Assembly (NCBI GenBank): GCA_003586115.2
Contig: QVOM02000053.1
Span: 5,065,316 to 5,129,315 of the forward strand
DNA length: 64,000 bases
Direction of reading: 5' to 3'
DNA from: Salvator merianae
Lineage: Eukaryota > Chordata > Lepidosauria > Squamata > Teiidae
Shown here: in pieces, positions 1 to 9,872 of the stretch
How positions within the stretch are numbered: the first letter of the stretch is position 1
How the letters are laid out: every line of letters begins with the position of its first letter
Position numbers and translations under genes: made by a program
Notes under the pieces: model-generated
The model's input: only the letters and a program-made list of their open reading frames with translations
What the model was told of the DNA's origin: nothing
Databases searched by the model: none

Positions 1-59
1 AAGTCTATAAAGGCTTTCAGAGTTAGAAAAAGCTTGCTTTAATTATTCTAACTGGTCTG

Positions 60-215
60 CACCAAAATTAGCAGCCTGCCACTAGTTGAGAGCAGGTGAA
101 GGTTTTGTCTTTGTCTTGTGCTTGAGAAAGTCCAGAAACAATTGATGGGCCACTGTAAGATGCTGGACTAGATGGGCCATGGCCTGATCCAGCAGGGCTT
201 CTTTTATGTTCTTAT
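60..215 (+). mobile_element. LINE 3' end (L2/CR1-like)
   Basis: The stretch carries the hallmark of a reptile LINE 3' untranslated end: a 'gatgctggactagatggg' block, then 'cctgatccagcagggct', then a short TTCTTATG/TTCTTATG-like tail near 205-215. Similar 3' ends occur at 10935-11098, 48362-48630 and, more worn, at 53085-53345. No coding part is attached here, so this is a 5'-truncated copy. The clade (L2 versus CR1) is from memory of similar consensus ends and is not certain. Confidence 0.6.
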
Positions 216-217
216 GT

Positions 218-305
218 TTTTATATGGGAGAAGGAGCTCCTTCAGATATTTGTGGCCGAAACCACTTAGGGCTTTGTACATTAACATCAAACTTTGAATC
301 AGGCT
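218..305. repeat. Dispersed squamate repeat fragment (family E)
   Basis: The phrases 'ccttcagatatttgtggcc', 'cttagggctttgtacatta' and 'actttgaatcaggc' match a long interspersed repeat common in lizards and snakes, as I recall it, in which a line about updating a display of fixed phrases recurs (pairs such as 'agggctttaaaggt' and 'ccttgaattgggcc'). Related pieces may be present at 6130-6480. Only a fragment is left; the class of the parent element is not known to me. Confidence 0.35.
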
Positions 306-697
306 TGGTAGCAAAATAGGTACCAGCTAACATTTGTTAAACAGATTTATCTTCGTAGAAGGCATGCTGAAGTCCAGAGGAGGGTGCTTCAAAATGGAAG
401 GAAATGTTTTTGCTTCCTCTACCTGTTTTTTGCACCTATATTTTTGCACTTCTTTTTTTAAAAGTATTTATTCTTTATGGTTTACTTTTCTTAACTTTAT
501 CCATCTTGCTATTTAAACTGAGTGGGCTTGATTTTAACCATTGCGGGTGCATGTTGTTAGGTTCTCCACGGATGCCCAGACCATCCACTTTTCATTCACT
601 GCTAATGTAACCAAAAGATCTTTACATTCTGCTAGATAAGCTTTAATCCAATGGTATTTCACTGGCCCTAAACAGAAAACTCTCTATCAATATGATC
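306..697. other. Intronic stretch, no gene seen
   Basis: AT-rich sequence presumed to lie in an ADAMTS18 intron. Short ORFs on the + strand here (334-516 and 404-610) have no recognisable motif. On the minus strand a poly(A) signal hexamer (AATAAA) reads at 472-467, about 230 bases past the stop codon of the candidate antisense gene. One hexamer is weak evidence because chance occurrence is high in AT-rich DNA. Confidence 0.4.
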
Positions 698-1077
698 TTA
701 TTATTTGGCCAATATCTCTTGGATTGCAACCACACATGAGTCCTGTGATCGAAGAGAAATGGCATCTACTTCAGTGCTCAGAAAGTCAGACTGCATCCAG
801 CGTATTCTGTAGTTTCTTCCAACTTGTGGATTCACCATTGCACTGGCTGACTCAGGCAGGAATATACATTCTTCTCTAATTGAAACTTGGTTATCTGCCA
901 ATTCCAACTCTAAGGTACAATTAATCCCTTCCTTTCTTGTGTCTTGAACAAATGGACATTGAGACCTCAGAGACCAATATTTTGGGACATTAGAAATATT
1001 ACCCACTAAATCATATTTTCTAAGATCGGGATAGTCAGCAATTTTCTGGCACCATGCCCTGTTGCTTATAACGCACT
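698..1077 (-). CDS. Candidate terminal exon of unrecognised antisense gene
   Basis: On the minus strand an open block of about 126 codons runs from a possible acceptor (TAG at 1080-1078) to tandem TAA stops just below 701. The peptide has six to seven cysteines, N-glycosylation sequons (NIS, NCT) and aromatic-rich segments such as VPKYWSLRSQCPFVQ and GRNYRIRWMQSDFLS, with no low-complexity bias, so it looks like a genuine extracellular or luminal domain. No ATG opens it; the block begins just after an in-frame stop, as expected for a 3' exon. With the upstream block at 1651-1483 the phases agree: that exon would end in phase 1 and this one starts AG|TGC, giving a lysine codon. I do not recognise the family. 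It lies inside an intron of ADAMTS18 on the opposite strand. It could also be a decayed gene copy. Confidence 0.4.
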
Positions 1078-1482
1078 CTAGCAATCACTATTGCTAAAGC
1101 TTGTTTTTAAGCATAACATATTTGTTCCATTTATTATTGTACCAAAGCTCCCTTCTTGTGCTACAGCAAATATGAAGGGGTGTTTATTTTTATTGTTCAC
1201 AAACATCTGATAATTAGCTCAAACCACTTCAAGAATGCCAAACTAGGCCGTAAATAACGGCTGCAATCGCTAGTTGCTATAATTCAATTTCTTCAGAGCA
1301 GAAAATAAAAACAAAAGAACCTTTAAGCAACTTCGCTCTTAACTCTTCTGAGACTGGTTAAAATCTAAAAGTTAGGCGATAAACAAAAAGTGATATCCAA
1401 AAAGAAGAATGGGAGTATCTAATTAGCCTTCCTGGGGTGTCATCAGATAGGGTATCCAGATACAGGGATGGTTTGCCATTAC
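1078..1482 (-). other. Putative intron of the antisense gene
   Basis: About 405 bases between the two candidate antisense exons. Read on the minus strand it begins GTAATG and ends in TAG. The pyrimidine tract before the acceptor is weak, which is the main mark against the model. Nothing else coding is seen here. Confidence 0.25.
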
Positions 1483-1651
1483 TTTCTTCTTCAGAGGTGC
1501 CAAAGATTGAATCTACAAACCTCTGCTTGAAGACATATGTACAGCCCAGTCCAACATTTGGCAGGCAATACTTTTCATCACTATCTTTCTTTGACACATA
1601 AGGTGCAAGTAGAAAAGCCCCAAACCAATTCAGTCGGTTCTCAGTGATTGG
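1483..1651 (-). CDS. Candidate internal exon of unrecognised antisense gene
   Basis: On the minus strand 56 codons are open between a TAG (possible acceptor at 1653-1652) and a possible GT donor at 1482-1481. The peptide opens ITENRLNWFGAFLLAPYVSK, then has a CLPNVGLGCTYVF segment with two cysteines and ends in an acidic DSIFGTSEEE. Composition is that of an ordinary protein. The reading frame stays open past the donor to 1358, as a short read-through. Removing 1482-1078 joins the frame to the block ending at 698. No similarity that I can name. No further upstream exon was found between 1651 and 2054, so the rest of the gene would lie beyond or has been lost. Confidence 0.35.
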
Positions 1652-1655
1652 CTAG

Positions 1656-1925
1656 TTTGTCGATGTCTGCATCAAACTGAACATGTGGTTGTTGGAGTAT
1701 CCAAACATTTGATAGAACCAAACTACCTCCCCACTTGCAAATTTGAACTCATTGATCAAATGCTTGCATTCTCGGTGGTTTTGCCCTTGAAAAGGGATGT
1801 TTTTTTATGGGGAAAATGCGAACAACCATTTGATTAAGTGGTTCACCATCAAGCTGAACAAATGTGTGTTTGGTTCAATAGTGAACCAAAAACATGATTT
1901 TAGTTTGGGCACAACCCAAGGTGTG
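1656..1925. repeat. Possible degenerate hAT-type MITE
   Basis: The block is built of worn repeats of 'ggttc/gaacca' words (for example 'tggttcaatagtgaaccaaa' near 1870-1890) and 'gggatgt' near 1795, like the inverted-repeat MITEs whose ends read CAGGGATGTGCAC in reptiles. Homology is weak and there are no clear ends. Confidence 0.2.
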
Positions 1926-2054
1926 GCTCTGGTATTCAAGGTTGTATATATGAGGGATTATTCGGCATGAAAAGGGGTTCTGTTCAGAGGCACCTTAAGG
2001 ACATTGTAAAAAGAATAAACACGCATCAGTTTCATTTTTTCCCCCCATTTACAG

Positions 2055-2202
2055 TGCACAGTGACATGTGGTGGAGGAGTGCAAACACGGACTGTTCAGT
2101 GTCTTCACCAGGGTCAGCCGGCTACAGGTTGTTTGCCTCATCAGAAACCTGCAATATCAAGAGCCTGCAATACAAACTTTTGCCTTGCTCCCGAAAATAA
2201 AG
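2055..2202 (+). CDS. ADAMTS18: ADAMTS18-like penultimate coding exon (TSP1 repeat)
   Basis: A pyrimidine-rich tract and CAG acceptor (AG at 2053-2054) precede 49 codons and one extra base, followed by a GT donor at 2203-2204. The translation starts CTVTCGGGVQTRTVQC, the core of a thrombospondin type-1 repeat of the ADAMTS family (the C-x-x-x-C-G-x-G signature), continues with GCLPHQKPAISRACNTNFC, and ends in the linker LAPENK. In this family the C-terminal TSP1 repeats help anchor the secreted metalloprotease to extracellular matrix. The exon ends in phase 1 and the leftover G joins AT of the next exon to give Asp. The wording is closest to ADAMTS18 as I recall it; ADAMTS16 is the sister paralogue and cannot be fully excluded. 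Earlier exons lie left of the window or in unread sequence. Confidence 0.85.
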
Positions 2203-3670
2203 GTAAAAAAGTGTTCTACCTTTTGAAATCAGTGTAATAAAAGATATCTCCCAAGCTTTCTGTTTGCCCCTTATGCGAAGAAGTTTCTTGAAAATCAGTG
2301 ATATAAAAAATATTAAATTCTTAATAGAGGCTATTCTGAAGCACATATACAGCATGTGAGAAACACTGGAACTGTTGCAGCAGAACTGGTGGTGACACAA
2401 GCTTGCACAATCATGTTAGCACTTCTTATACTTTCTCTGACAACTGGAAATTCCAGTAATAGAAGCCTGTGTGGCAGCCTAGGAAGCTGCTCTATTATTC
2501 CTGGCATTGAGAATTTCAAGCAGCAAAAGTGGGTAAGTTTTATACCAGTGTCCTGCCTGTCTTGTGCCTATCAGTAGCAGTGGAGCAATATCAGACCACT
2601 GGGTGAATGAAGGTAAAGGTTAGGTAAAGCAGTGTGTTGGGCTGCTGTGACTGAAATAACTTCAATATTAGCCCGATTTGTCTCATTCAGTTTCCTTGCA
2701 TGCCCCTGTATCTAGCAATTTAGTAAAGGGAGAAAAACTTCTCCCTATTCACTCTGTCCGCACTACGCTTAATTTTATTCATCTCTATCAAGTAATTGCT
2801 CATTTGCCTCATTTCTGGACTAAAAAAACCCTCCAAATTTTGCTTTATTTATTTAAAGTTATTGATATCTTAATTTATTTTTATCATCTTTCAGGGGAGT
2901 TTTGTGGAAATCTGTTTAATGAATCTCCATAAACTAATTATTCAAGAAATGCTTGTGGCTTGTTTAATCCACATGTATTTTTACTTATATTTTTGGGGGG
3001 GAGGGGGTTGATCTTTCTATTCTGTTTTTTTTTTTTTTTTTAATTGCTTGTCTTTTTTCTAACCACTGCTTGTCTTTTTCTAACCTTTTTCGATCCAGTG
3101 TCTGCTTTTTATTCTGCTGCAGTCTTATCCCTTCTCTGCAGCTGCAGAGATTCTACTGACTTTATTGTAACTCTGTCAGCAGGCTCATGAGATCAATTAT
3201 GTCTTTGCTGTCCTCTAAGTCTCCACCAGTGAACAGAGCCAACTGTGCTGAAACTATGTTGAAGCCAGTTGCTCTATATTACCCACCACATAGTTCCAGC
3301 TCCGTGAGTCATTGGGAGACATCCAGAGAAAGAAATGAACCTTTCAGAGAGAGGTTCATAAATAAACTTAGCAGATATAAAAAGAACAGAAAATATGAGC
3401 ATTTAGGTGTTTTTGCATCATAATCAGATAAATTGGTAGTGTTGCTTCTGAAAAGAAGGTAAGCAGAAATTTGTAGACCAGCAATTCAGGCCCTGTAAAT
3501 TCAGGGTCCACTAGGTTCCTTTGTCTCATGTTAATATGGCTTATGAACAGATCTCATTTGGGACCAACATAATGTTCCAGGTGCTGCATGAACTATCTCT
3601 GAGCTTTGATAATTTTGACTATGTCCAAGGACTAAATAAAATATATCTATCTGGAATTTCATCTTTGCAG
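2203..3670 (+). other. Last intron of the ADAMTS18-like gene
   Basis: 1468-base intron with a GT start at 2203 and an AG end after 'tctttgcag' (3662-3670). It holds a G-run followed by a T-run (about 2995-3041) and otherwise AT-rich sequence. ORFs inside it (for example 2356-2577 and 3187-3423) have no recognised motif. Confidence 0.75.
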
Positions 3671-3786
3671 ATAATCCTTCTTGTGTGGATTTGTTTTCTT
3701 GGTGCCATTTGGTCCCCCAGCATGGAGTCTGTAATCACAAATTTTATGGCAAACAGTGCTGCAAGTCATGCACATGGAAGCACTGA
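3671..3786 (+). CDS. ADAMTS18: ADAMTS18-like last coding exon (PLAC domain)
   Basis: Joined to the previous exon (G|AT gives Asp) the translation reads NPSCVDLFSWCHLVPQHGVC, then a block with HKFYGKQCCKSC, and stops at TGA 3784-3786 after TWKH. This is the PLAC (protease and lacunin) domain, a six-cysteine C-terminal module of ADAMTS18, ADAMTS16 and some other ADAMTS and ADAMTS-like proteins; all six cysteines are present. The length and immediate stop fit the C-terminus of ADAMTS18. The protein is a secreted zinc metalloprotease of the extracellular matrix; the catalytic part is outside the window. The coding frame is intact, so this is a live gene end rather than a pseudogene. Residues LFSW and TWKH differ from the human protein as I remember it (FFNW, TRKI). 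Confidence 0.88.
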
Positions 3787-4384
3787 CATAAATGGCTTCA
3801 ATCTGATGTTTGAGCAGCAGGAGTCTCCACTGCAGTCTTCTTCAGGAACCAAGCATCATAGAAGTTGCCAATGAAAGATACTTGGGTGCTACAGAACAAG
3901 GCTTGCTATTGTACGCATTTTGATGAGCATCATACAAGGACTGCCTATTTGCTAAATACACAGGGTATTGTTGGACCCTAGAAGATAGGGCCAATGCCAC
4001 ATCTTCTTTGTACTTGTCATTTTTATTTGTCTGATGCATGTTAAAGGGGCGGGGGGGGGAGAGGCCTACTCTATTAACAACCAAAGCTGATCTTCAAAGT
4101 GAAGTGACACACTTAACATAGTGCTATTTTACGTGGTGTGCACAGACTCTTTCAATGGGACAGTAAGACTGTACTATGAAGAAACATATTGTCTATTTTA
4201 ATTTATGCTAAGACACATCTCTGACAAGAATACATTTGAGAAGTTACAGTGCTGACAGTCACCCTATGTGCTGCACTACCTAGATAAAGGGTGGCTTTCC
4301 ATTTCACTAGCTGCTAAGAAAGCAAAGGTTGCATTGTAGTGGGACTATTAACCATTATCCACCGCCACTTTCATTAGTCACTCA

Positions 4385-4470
4385 GGCCCTTTCTGCATTA
4401 AGCCTTGTTCTTATCCTGGAATAAGGCCCTGCCATCCAAATTCTAGTGCAGACTACAGCAGGCCCTAGCC
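4385..4470. mobile_element. MITE family B, partial copy (B1)
   Basis: Starts 'ggccctttctgcatt' and continues with 'gtgcagactacagcaggccc', the same left end and interior as copies at 15944, 19526 and 56417. The right inverted end is missing. Confidence 0.55.
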
Positions 4471-4823
4471 TCCTAACCCGGTATAGCTGCAGCTGTACAA
4501 TTCAGCAGGCCTAACCACTCCATAGATTTCTTCATCAGAATGGTACAAAGCAGTGAAATGAGATAAAGCACCAAAACAGTGCCATATTGCAGTCCTGCTG
4601 TGGAACTCATTAAAGGGATTCAGAAGTGGACCAGCAGGGATATCCTGGTCTACTAAGGGCATGCAGGTGGAATGTTCCCTATTGCTGAGCTGAGTGTTGT
4701 GCAGCTATGTCCTTTTAAAGGAGCAGAGATGATCCTCCTTATTCATGTATCAGATAAACACACACAATTTCTGAGGTTTTTTTCTTTTTAATTGTTTCCA
4801 AGTTCTCCTCTTCAAATGAGAAC

Positions 4824-4829
4824 AATAAA
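4824..4829 (+). promoter_or_regulatory. Candidate poly(A) signal for the ADAMTS18-like gene
   Basis: First perfect AATAAA after the TGA stop, giving a 3' UTR of about 1.05 kb. No experimental support; chance hexamers are common in this AT-rich DNA. Confidence 0.35.
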
Positions 4830-4850
4830 ACTAGGAGTATATGTGTGTCT

Positions 4851-6129
4851 CACTAATCATGTGAAGCACAGATAAAATTATTCCATAAACTTGTTGTCCC
4901 AGCAAATTCAGGACTGCTGGCATTTCACTATTTTTGCAGAGCTGCTGATGTCTGTAAATTCAGAATTTTGTGCAAGCCAGGCACAACATATTTTAGACAC
5001 TAGAACTGCAAACTTATGAGGGGGGAGGGAGAAAGACTTTTGCCAAAACCAATATGGCTAAAGCAAGGCTAAAAATCCAGATGTAATTTTCTGGGGAGTG
5101 GCTACAAATAGCTATTTTTTTCCTGTTTCCACCCAATCCCACATCTTCATTCGATGAATGTAGTTCAACTCTTCTGTCTCCTAAACTATCATTTGCAAAC
5201 TAAAATTAGCAACATCAACATTAATGGTCAGTTAAATTTAAGAGTTCCTTTTGAAACCCTTTATAAAAGTATCCTCTGATATACTTAAGAAATGATTTAT
5301 TAGAACTGTAACTCGTATTCTAAAAATTCTGTCTTGAATAGTTAAACCCGAAACTTGGTTGGGGAGGTACATCCTCTCCTTCTGGTGAATGCCAACTCTT
5401 TTCTAGAATTGTGTCTTTTTATTATTTGATGTAAAAATATTAATTTATTAATACATAGCTCCCTTTTCTTTTTTTTATTTCATCATCCATGTCTCAAATA
5501 ATTGACTGCAATATGGCAAAGAAATGATACAGAAATATGGATTTTTGATGTAAAGAAAAAGCATGAAGTATAAAGTGTAATATTTAATTATTTTATAAGT
5601 TTTATAATAAAAAGAAAATCCTCTAATTGTTCAATTAACTGTTTGGTACTAGCACAAATTTTGAATAAAATGGAATATGGAAACACAGATGATATTTAAT
5701 TTAATTTCATTTCATTTCACCACCTTTCCAAATGTGCTGAAGGTGCTTCAGGGCCCAAAGGGTGGCAGGTTTTTATGCCCCTGACTGACCAGGAGCTGAA
5801 GCAAGACACTACCTCTCTGAGGCCAAATATGGATTGGGCAAAGAAGGATCTTTGACAATAGTCTGTGGGAAAGATGGCAACAGGATAAGGAGATAGAAAA
5901 ATATATTAGAAAAATATTTAAAGGAAACAGGTAAGACAAAAAAAAGAATGAAAGAATTAAGAATTAAGACCAAAGTTTGGGAGAGGAAAATGGATGAGGT
6001 AAAATAGCAGGATGTACGTGGCATGTGGAGTGGATAAGGCAGCGTGGCAGTGCTCTGTTCAGGGGATATGTTGTGGTAGAGTCGAAAGGGGCCTATAGAA
6101 AGGGGCAGTTGGACAACAGGAGGCACTTC
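4851..6129. other. Intergenic stretch, no gene seen
   Basis: AT-rich DNA with no recognised coding or RNA gene. The minus-strand ORFs at 5748-5939 and 5809-6126 are low in information and have no motif. Confidence 0.5.
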
Positions 6130-6480
6130 TGTTTTATCTATTTTTTTTTAAAAAAAATATGTACTGCTTCCCTTTAAAATATAGCCTCGAAGCATTATAC
6201 AAAACACAGAGAATAAAACCAATTAAAGTAATAATAGTTATATAAAAAGCATGATTAAAATCAAGGATGGGGAAACAAACATTCACTCTGAAAAGATAAA
6301 ATGTTTTCAATCGGTGTCTAAAAACCAGAGTGAAGGTACCCTACGGATATCAGAGGGGATGCTATTCCAGAGGATGGGTACCACCACGTAGAGTATTTGT
6401 AGTATTCGTAGACTTCCCTGAAGATCTTAATGAGATCACAGGACTAGACTGAGAAAGGATGGTTCTGCTAAATAACCTGG
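6130..6480. repeat. Dispersed squamate repeat (family E)
   Basis: A T/A-rich lead is followed by 'atgtactgcttccctttaa', then 'aaaccaattaaagtaa', then 'ctattccagaggatgggta' and 'agatcttaatgagatcac'. This order matches a long lizard repeat in which a 'tatactgccc' lead is followed by 'attccagaggatgggcgcc' words, as I recall. The copy is degraded. Confidence 0.45.
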
Positions 6481-6487
6481 TCCCAAG

Positions 6488-6856
6488 TTGTTAATTGTCC
6501 TATTCTAAGCTGGAACAATCCCTGCAGTGTGGTGACTGTCTGCACTGTGAGGGCTGGAATAACCCAGAAATGGGCTTCCAGCACTTGCCATGGTGCCATG
6601 GTGATGGGGATGCAGCAGGCGAGTCTGCTGCTGAAACCATGGCATAGCCTGCAGTGTTTGCAGACAGAAGTAGGTGTGAATGTTGTGTATCAGGAGCAGG
6701 CCAGCTGCTCCTGATACAGCTGTGGACAACAATTTTGTTATCCACAGCTAATAGTGATCAGGAGCATCCGCAGACATTCTTATTTGCTAGGGCTCCCACA
6801 AAACATGGACACACTTCACTCCATGCGCACTAGAAGGTAAGTGTGAACAGGAAACG
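6488..6856 (-). mobile_element. MITE family A, copy A1 (foldback)
   Basis: The right end reads 'agtgtgaacagg' like the other A copies. The interior is the reverse complement of copy A2 (15487-15940): 'gtgctggaagcc', 'ttccagccct' and 'agtaggtgtgaa' words recur in inverted order. It holds two strong stem-loops: 6688-6699 with 6705-6716 (12 of 12 bp) and 6718-6732 with 6735-6749 (14 of 15 bp). No transposase is encoded; ORFs across it are chance readings of the repeat. Confidence 0.55.
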
Positions 6857-7333
6857 AGAGTAAGACTAACTATGATTACTGATATTGGATCAGATGACAA
6901 TAAATTGCTCTAAGATGTTTTAGTCTGTTTCTGCTGAACACTATGTATTCTTATGTATAGGGCATGACACATGGCTGCCCTGCTGTCTATTTGGAAAAAA
7001 ATATTTGCTGTAGCCACATTCTGTGACTTGATTTTAATTTTTAAGACAGGGATGAGAATGTAAAGTTTCAGGGAGAGGGTAGACCAATCTAAAATGAATA
7101 AGTATAGGGTCTAAAATTAACTGCACCAAACCTCTTTCCAGCCGCAGAAAGCTTCTCAAGTTTCACTTCTGGTTGGTTGCACATTTTGTTTCTTGGTCCA
7201 AAAATGTTCTCAGGAAGCCACAATGCTGGAAAATTCTTCCTTTGTTTTTCCTTACTTATCCTTATTTAGCCTTCTACCATGTTCATAGCTGCACAGCAAT
7301 GTATTCTAGTATTCCCAACCAAAAGCATATATG
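6857..7333. other. Intergenic stretch, no gene seen
   Basis: AT-rich DNA without a recognised feature. Confidence 0.5.
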
Positions 7334-7388
7334 GAATAATGTCACTGTTCTAGATGTATATATATGATCTAGAACAGTGACATTATTC
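7334..7388. repeat. Perfect 22-bp hairpin
   Basis: Arm 7334-7355 is the exact reverse complement of arm 7367-7388, with an 11-base AT-rich loop (7356-7366). The second arm is also the outer part of the left inverted repeat of the element at 7364-7549, so the hairpin arises from an extra inverted copy of that element's end. Confidence 0.9.
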
Positions 7389-7549
7389 TACTGTATTTCT
7401 TAGGGTTACTTTACAAACTAGAAAACTTAAATTACTTACATGTATGTTTGTGTGTAATGTGACCTAAGCAAATAAAAGCAATTTCACTTTTATAGTTAGT
7501 AAGGCAACACTAAGAAATACAACTGAATAATGTCCCTATTCTAGATCAT
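7364..7549. mobile_element. Short inverted-repeat element (about 186 bp MITE)
   Basis: The 51 bases at 7364-7414 are the reverse complement of 7499-7549 with roughly seven mismatches; both outer ends begin ATGATCTAGAA. The 84-base centre is AT-rich and has no ORF. The structure is that of a non-autonomous DNA transposon. TA-rich flanks would suit a Tc1/mariner-type target, but no clean target duplication is visible. Confidence 0.65.
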
Positions 7550-7697
7550 AAGTTACAGTTATATTTGAATTTAAAAGAGTGACAAGGAAAACTGCAGATT
7601 TGGTTGATACATCCTTGGGCTTTTAACCTGGGAACAATATGGAAATGGTTTGCCATTGACATCTATCTGGATACCACTTAGTTTGTACCACTAAGTT
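7550..7697. other. Short unannotated stretch
   Basis: Nothing recognised. Confidence 0.4.
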
Positions 7698-7880
7698 GCA
7701 GTTGCTCCCATTAAAGATAAAGAGTCCTTTGAGTCCAACTCAACTCATGGTGACTCAATGGACACATTTATCCAGTTGTCTTGTGGTTTGGAAGTGATGT
7801 ATCTCTTTCCTGATTCATGCCACAGGTTGAACCTGGGCTGTTCTTCATACAAAGCTCTGCCACTGAGCTAGGCCACTATT
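7698..7880 (-). mobile_element. tRNA-derived SINE
   Basis: On the minus strand the element starts with an A-box-like TGGCCTAGCTCAGTGGCAGA, then a B-box-like GGTTCAACC about 30 bases on, then a body ending in 'gactcaaaggactctttatc', a tail word of lizard SINEs. The internal RNA polymerase III promoter boxes are recognisable though worn. Confidence 0.6.
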
Positions 7881-8184
7881 TGTAATGCTATTTGCTTGGG
7901 TGTGATAAGACCTCTCTTTCTATAATAGGGAGGAAATGTTGACTGGTGAAAATTTCAGGGAGGAAAATTTCATGGTAGAAAGTGCAAACAGGCCCTAGAA
8001 GTGATTCTAGTCAATTCCTGGTAGGTGTAGGATATTGTCCCTAGTCTTACTGTTTAATCTATAGAACAGAGTTAAAACATCTGTCCCTGGAGCAAATTTG
8101 AGACCCAAGGGACACATGTAAATTTAAAAAATGCTTTATCTCATGCCAAACTCTCCTTCTGTTCAACCCTTGCATGAATGGGAT

Positions 8185-8425
8185 TTCCCCACTCTTGGAG
8201 CAACTTGCAGTTTGAGGTGGATGTGGTGGGATCCAAGAGGCTCCTGCAGCCGGTCAATCCAGTCCACGGAAAACTGGATTAGAGGGAGCTAATGTGAGGT
8301 GAGCAAGGAAGACAACAACAACAAAAAGAAGCCACCTATTTTTAAAAAATTGTCTGACATAGGGTTTTTTCTTCATCCAAAGATGGGCAAAACCCTCCTG
8401 TGTGATCACACTCTAACTCGAGATA
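8185..8425 (+). repeat. Dispersed family C, copy C1
   Basis: Shares with 17690-18075 and the reverse strand of 23738-23995 the ordered words 'gcagtttg.ggt', 'ggtggga', 'tatttttaaaa', 'gggttttttct' and 'atccaaagatggg'. It contains a short CAA run. No coding potential. Class unknown; a MITE is likely. Confidence 0.5.
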
Positions 8426-9414
8426 ACTCTAGCATCTGAAACTGCACATATGTGGAAGGAACAGTAACTGAGATTTTTGAAAATGAATTTTGTTGCTTTT
8501 CCCCCAGCAAGTCCAATTTTATTACTGAAAGCCTCCAGTATTTAGGGAAAGTGCAACTTGTATGTACAAAACCATGCCAAGAGTATCTGATTTCTTAAAT
8601 ATATTCTCAAGGCATTCAATATTCAACAGGCCAATGAAGCTGTATTTTTTTAACATTCTGTACTGCAGAAATTTATATTAAAATGTAAACTGAGGCTTGT
8701 GAACTGTATAAGAATCAAACTATTTCAAAGCACTCATAATTCCAGCTGAACATATTTTCTAGCTACATTTCATTTAGCACTTTCCTGGGCTTTTGCTACC
8801 CTCTACTGCATAGTTGCTTGAAAACCTTTCTTTTCTTTTCTTTTACTGCAGTGCCGAAATAGAAAAATGTAAATGCCACCATATGGTCATATTCTGCAAT
8901 GACAGCAAACACTTTAAATGAGAAAAGATATTACAACAAAAGTGCAATAAGGAAGTGGCAAGGAATCGTGTTTTATTTCTCTTTCCCCCAACTTTCACTG
9001 TGGCATATATGCCGCCCTTTTCCAAATGCAGCCTTCCTTGATGCTTTGCACAAAAACTTTTAAGACACAAAAATAAAATGGATTGAAAAAGAGAATCAGA
9101 AAATTCAATTGCCAGTTCTTGCTGTGAGGATGCATTGAAAAAGGGCTTTAGAAATTTCACTTGTAAATCACCATCGTCTACCATAATAGAAACAAGTGTC
9201 AGGTCAAAGATGCAACAGTAAATTCCTATCCAGGCAGAAAGCCAAATTGTGGAATATTAAATAACGAGTTTATTATACACAAAGAGTTTATTACGGTCAG
9301 ACTCAACAAAAATTATATCTACAATAATATAAAATAACAAATAATAATGCAATTATTTATATGCACATTTTTTAAAAATAAAAAAAAATGCATTGTTCCT
9401 TCATAAATTTCAAC
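8426..9414. other. Intergenic stretch, no gene seen
   Basis: AT-rich DNA; the minus-strand ORF at 8843-9184 has no motif. Nothing recognised. Confidence 0.5.
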
Positions 9415-9872
9415 TAAATGCTGCCATGGTGACTGGCAGGCCTGCACAGTGTTCAGATGCATGGCAGCATGATCAGCTGATCGTGCCAGCACAATCAGGT
9501 CTACGTGATTGGGCCGCGCAATGTGTGGGTCAGCCACTATGTGGGCCTGCTGGTCACCATAGCAGTGGCTGGATGCTTCTTGGCCGCTGCCATGGTGAGG
9601 ATTGGGCACAGGCCCAACTGGGCATCACACATGTGTGATTACTGCATCACACCACCCTGGACGCTTCATGACCAGGTAGGTGTGAGCACACCTTACCAGG
9701 AGGTGACTACTACCTCCTGGTAAGGTTATGGAGTACTAATTAGTGCTCCACAGGTAGAAGTGATTGGGAGTGGATGGAGCCTGTTCCCAGCTGCTTGGGC
9801 CTCTGCAAAGTGTGGAAGCACTTGGCTAGCAAGCATTCTCAATGTTTGCTAGTAGCAAGTGCGAACAGGCCC
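9415..9872 (+). mobile_element. MITE family A, copy A3
   Basis: The right end reads 'aagtgcgaacaggccc' (ends about 9872). The interior shares 'gctgccatggtga' and 'gtcaccatagcagtggctgg' words with A2 and A4. It has a perfect 14-bp stem at 9691-9704 and 9712-9725 with a 7-base loop. GC content is well above the surroundings. The left inverted end is missing. ORFs in all frames here are repeat shadows. Confidence 0.6.

Larger units (their letters stand above)
3787..4850 (+). other. Probable 3' UTR of the ADAMTS18-like gene
   Basis: Sequence after the stop codon up to the first good poly(A) hexamer. No further coding block is visible. It contains a G-run at about 4046-4062 and a fragment of MITE family B at 4385-4470. 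The true end of the transcript is not shown by the sequence, and later AATAAA-type hexamers exist (about 5607 and 5664). Confidence 0.4.
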
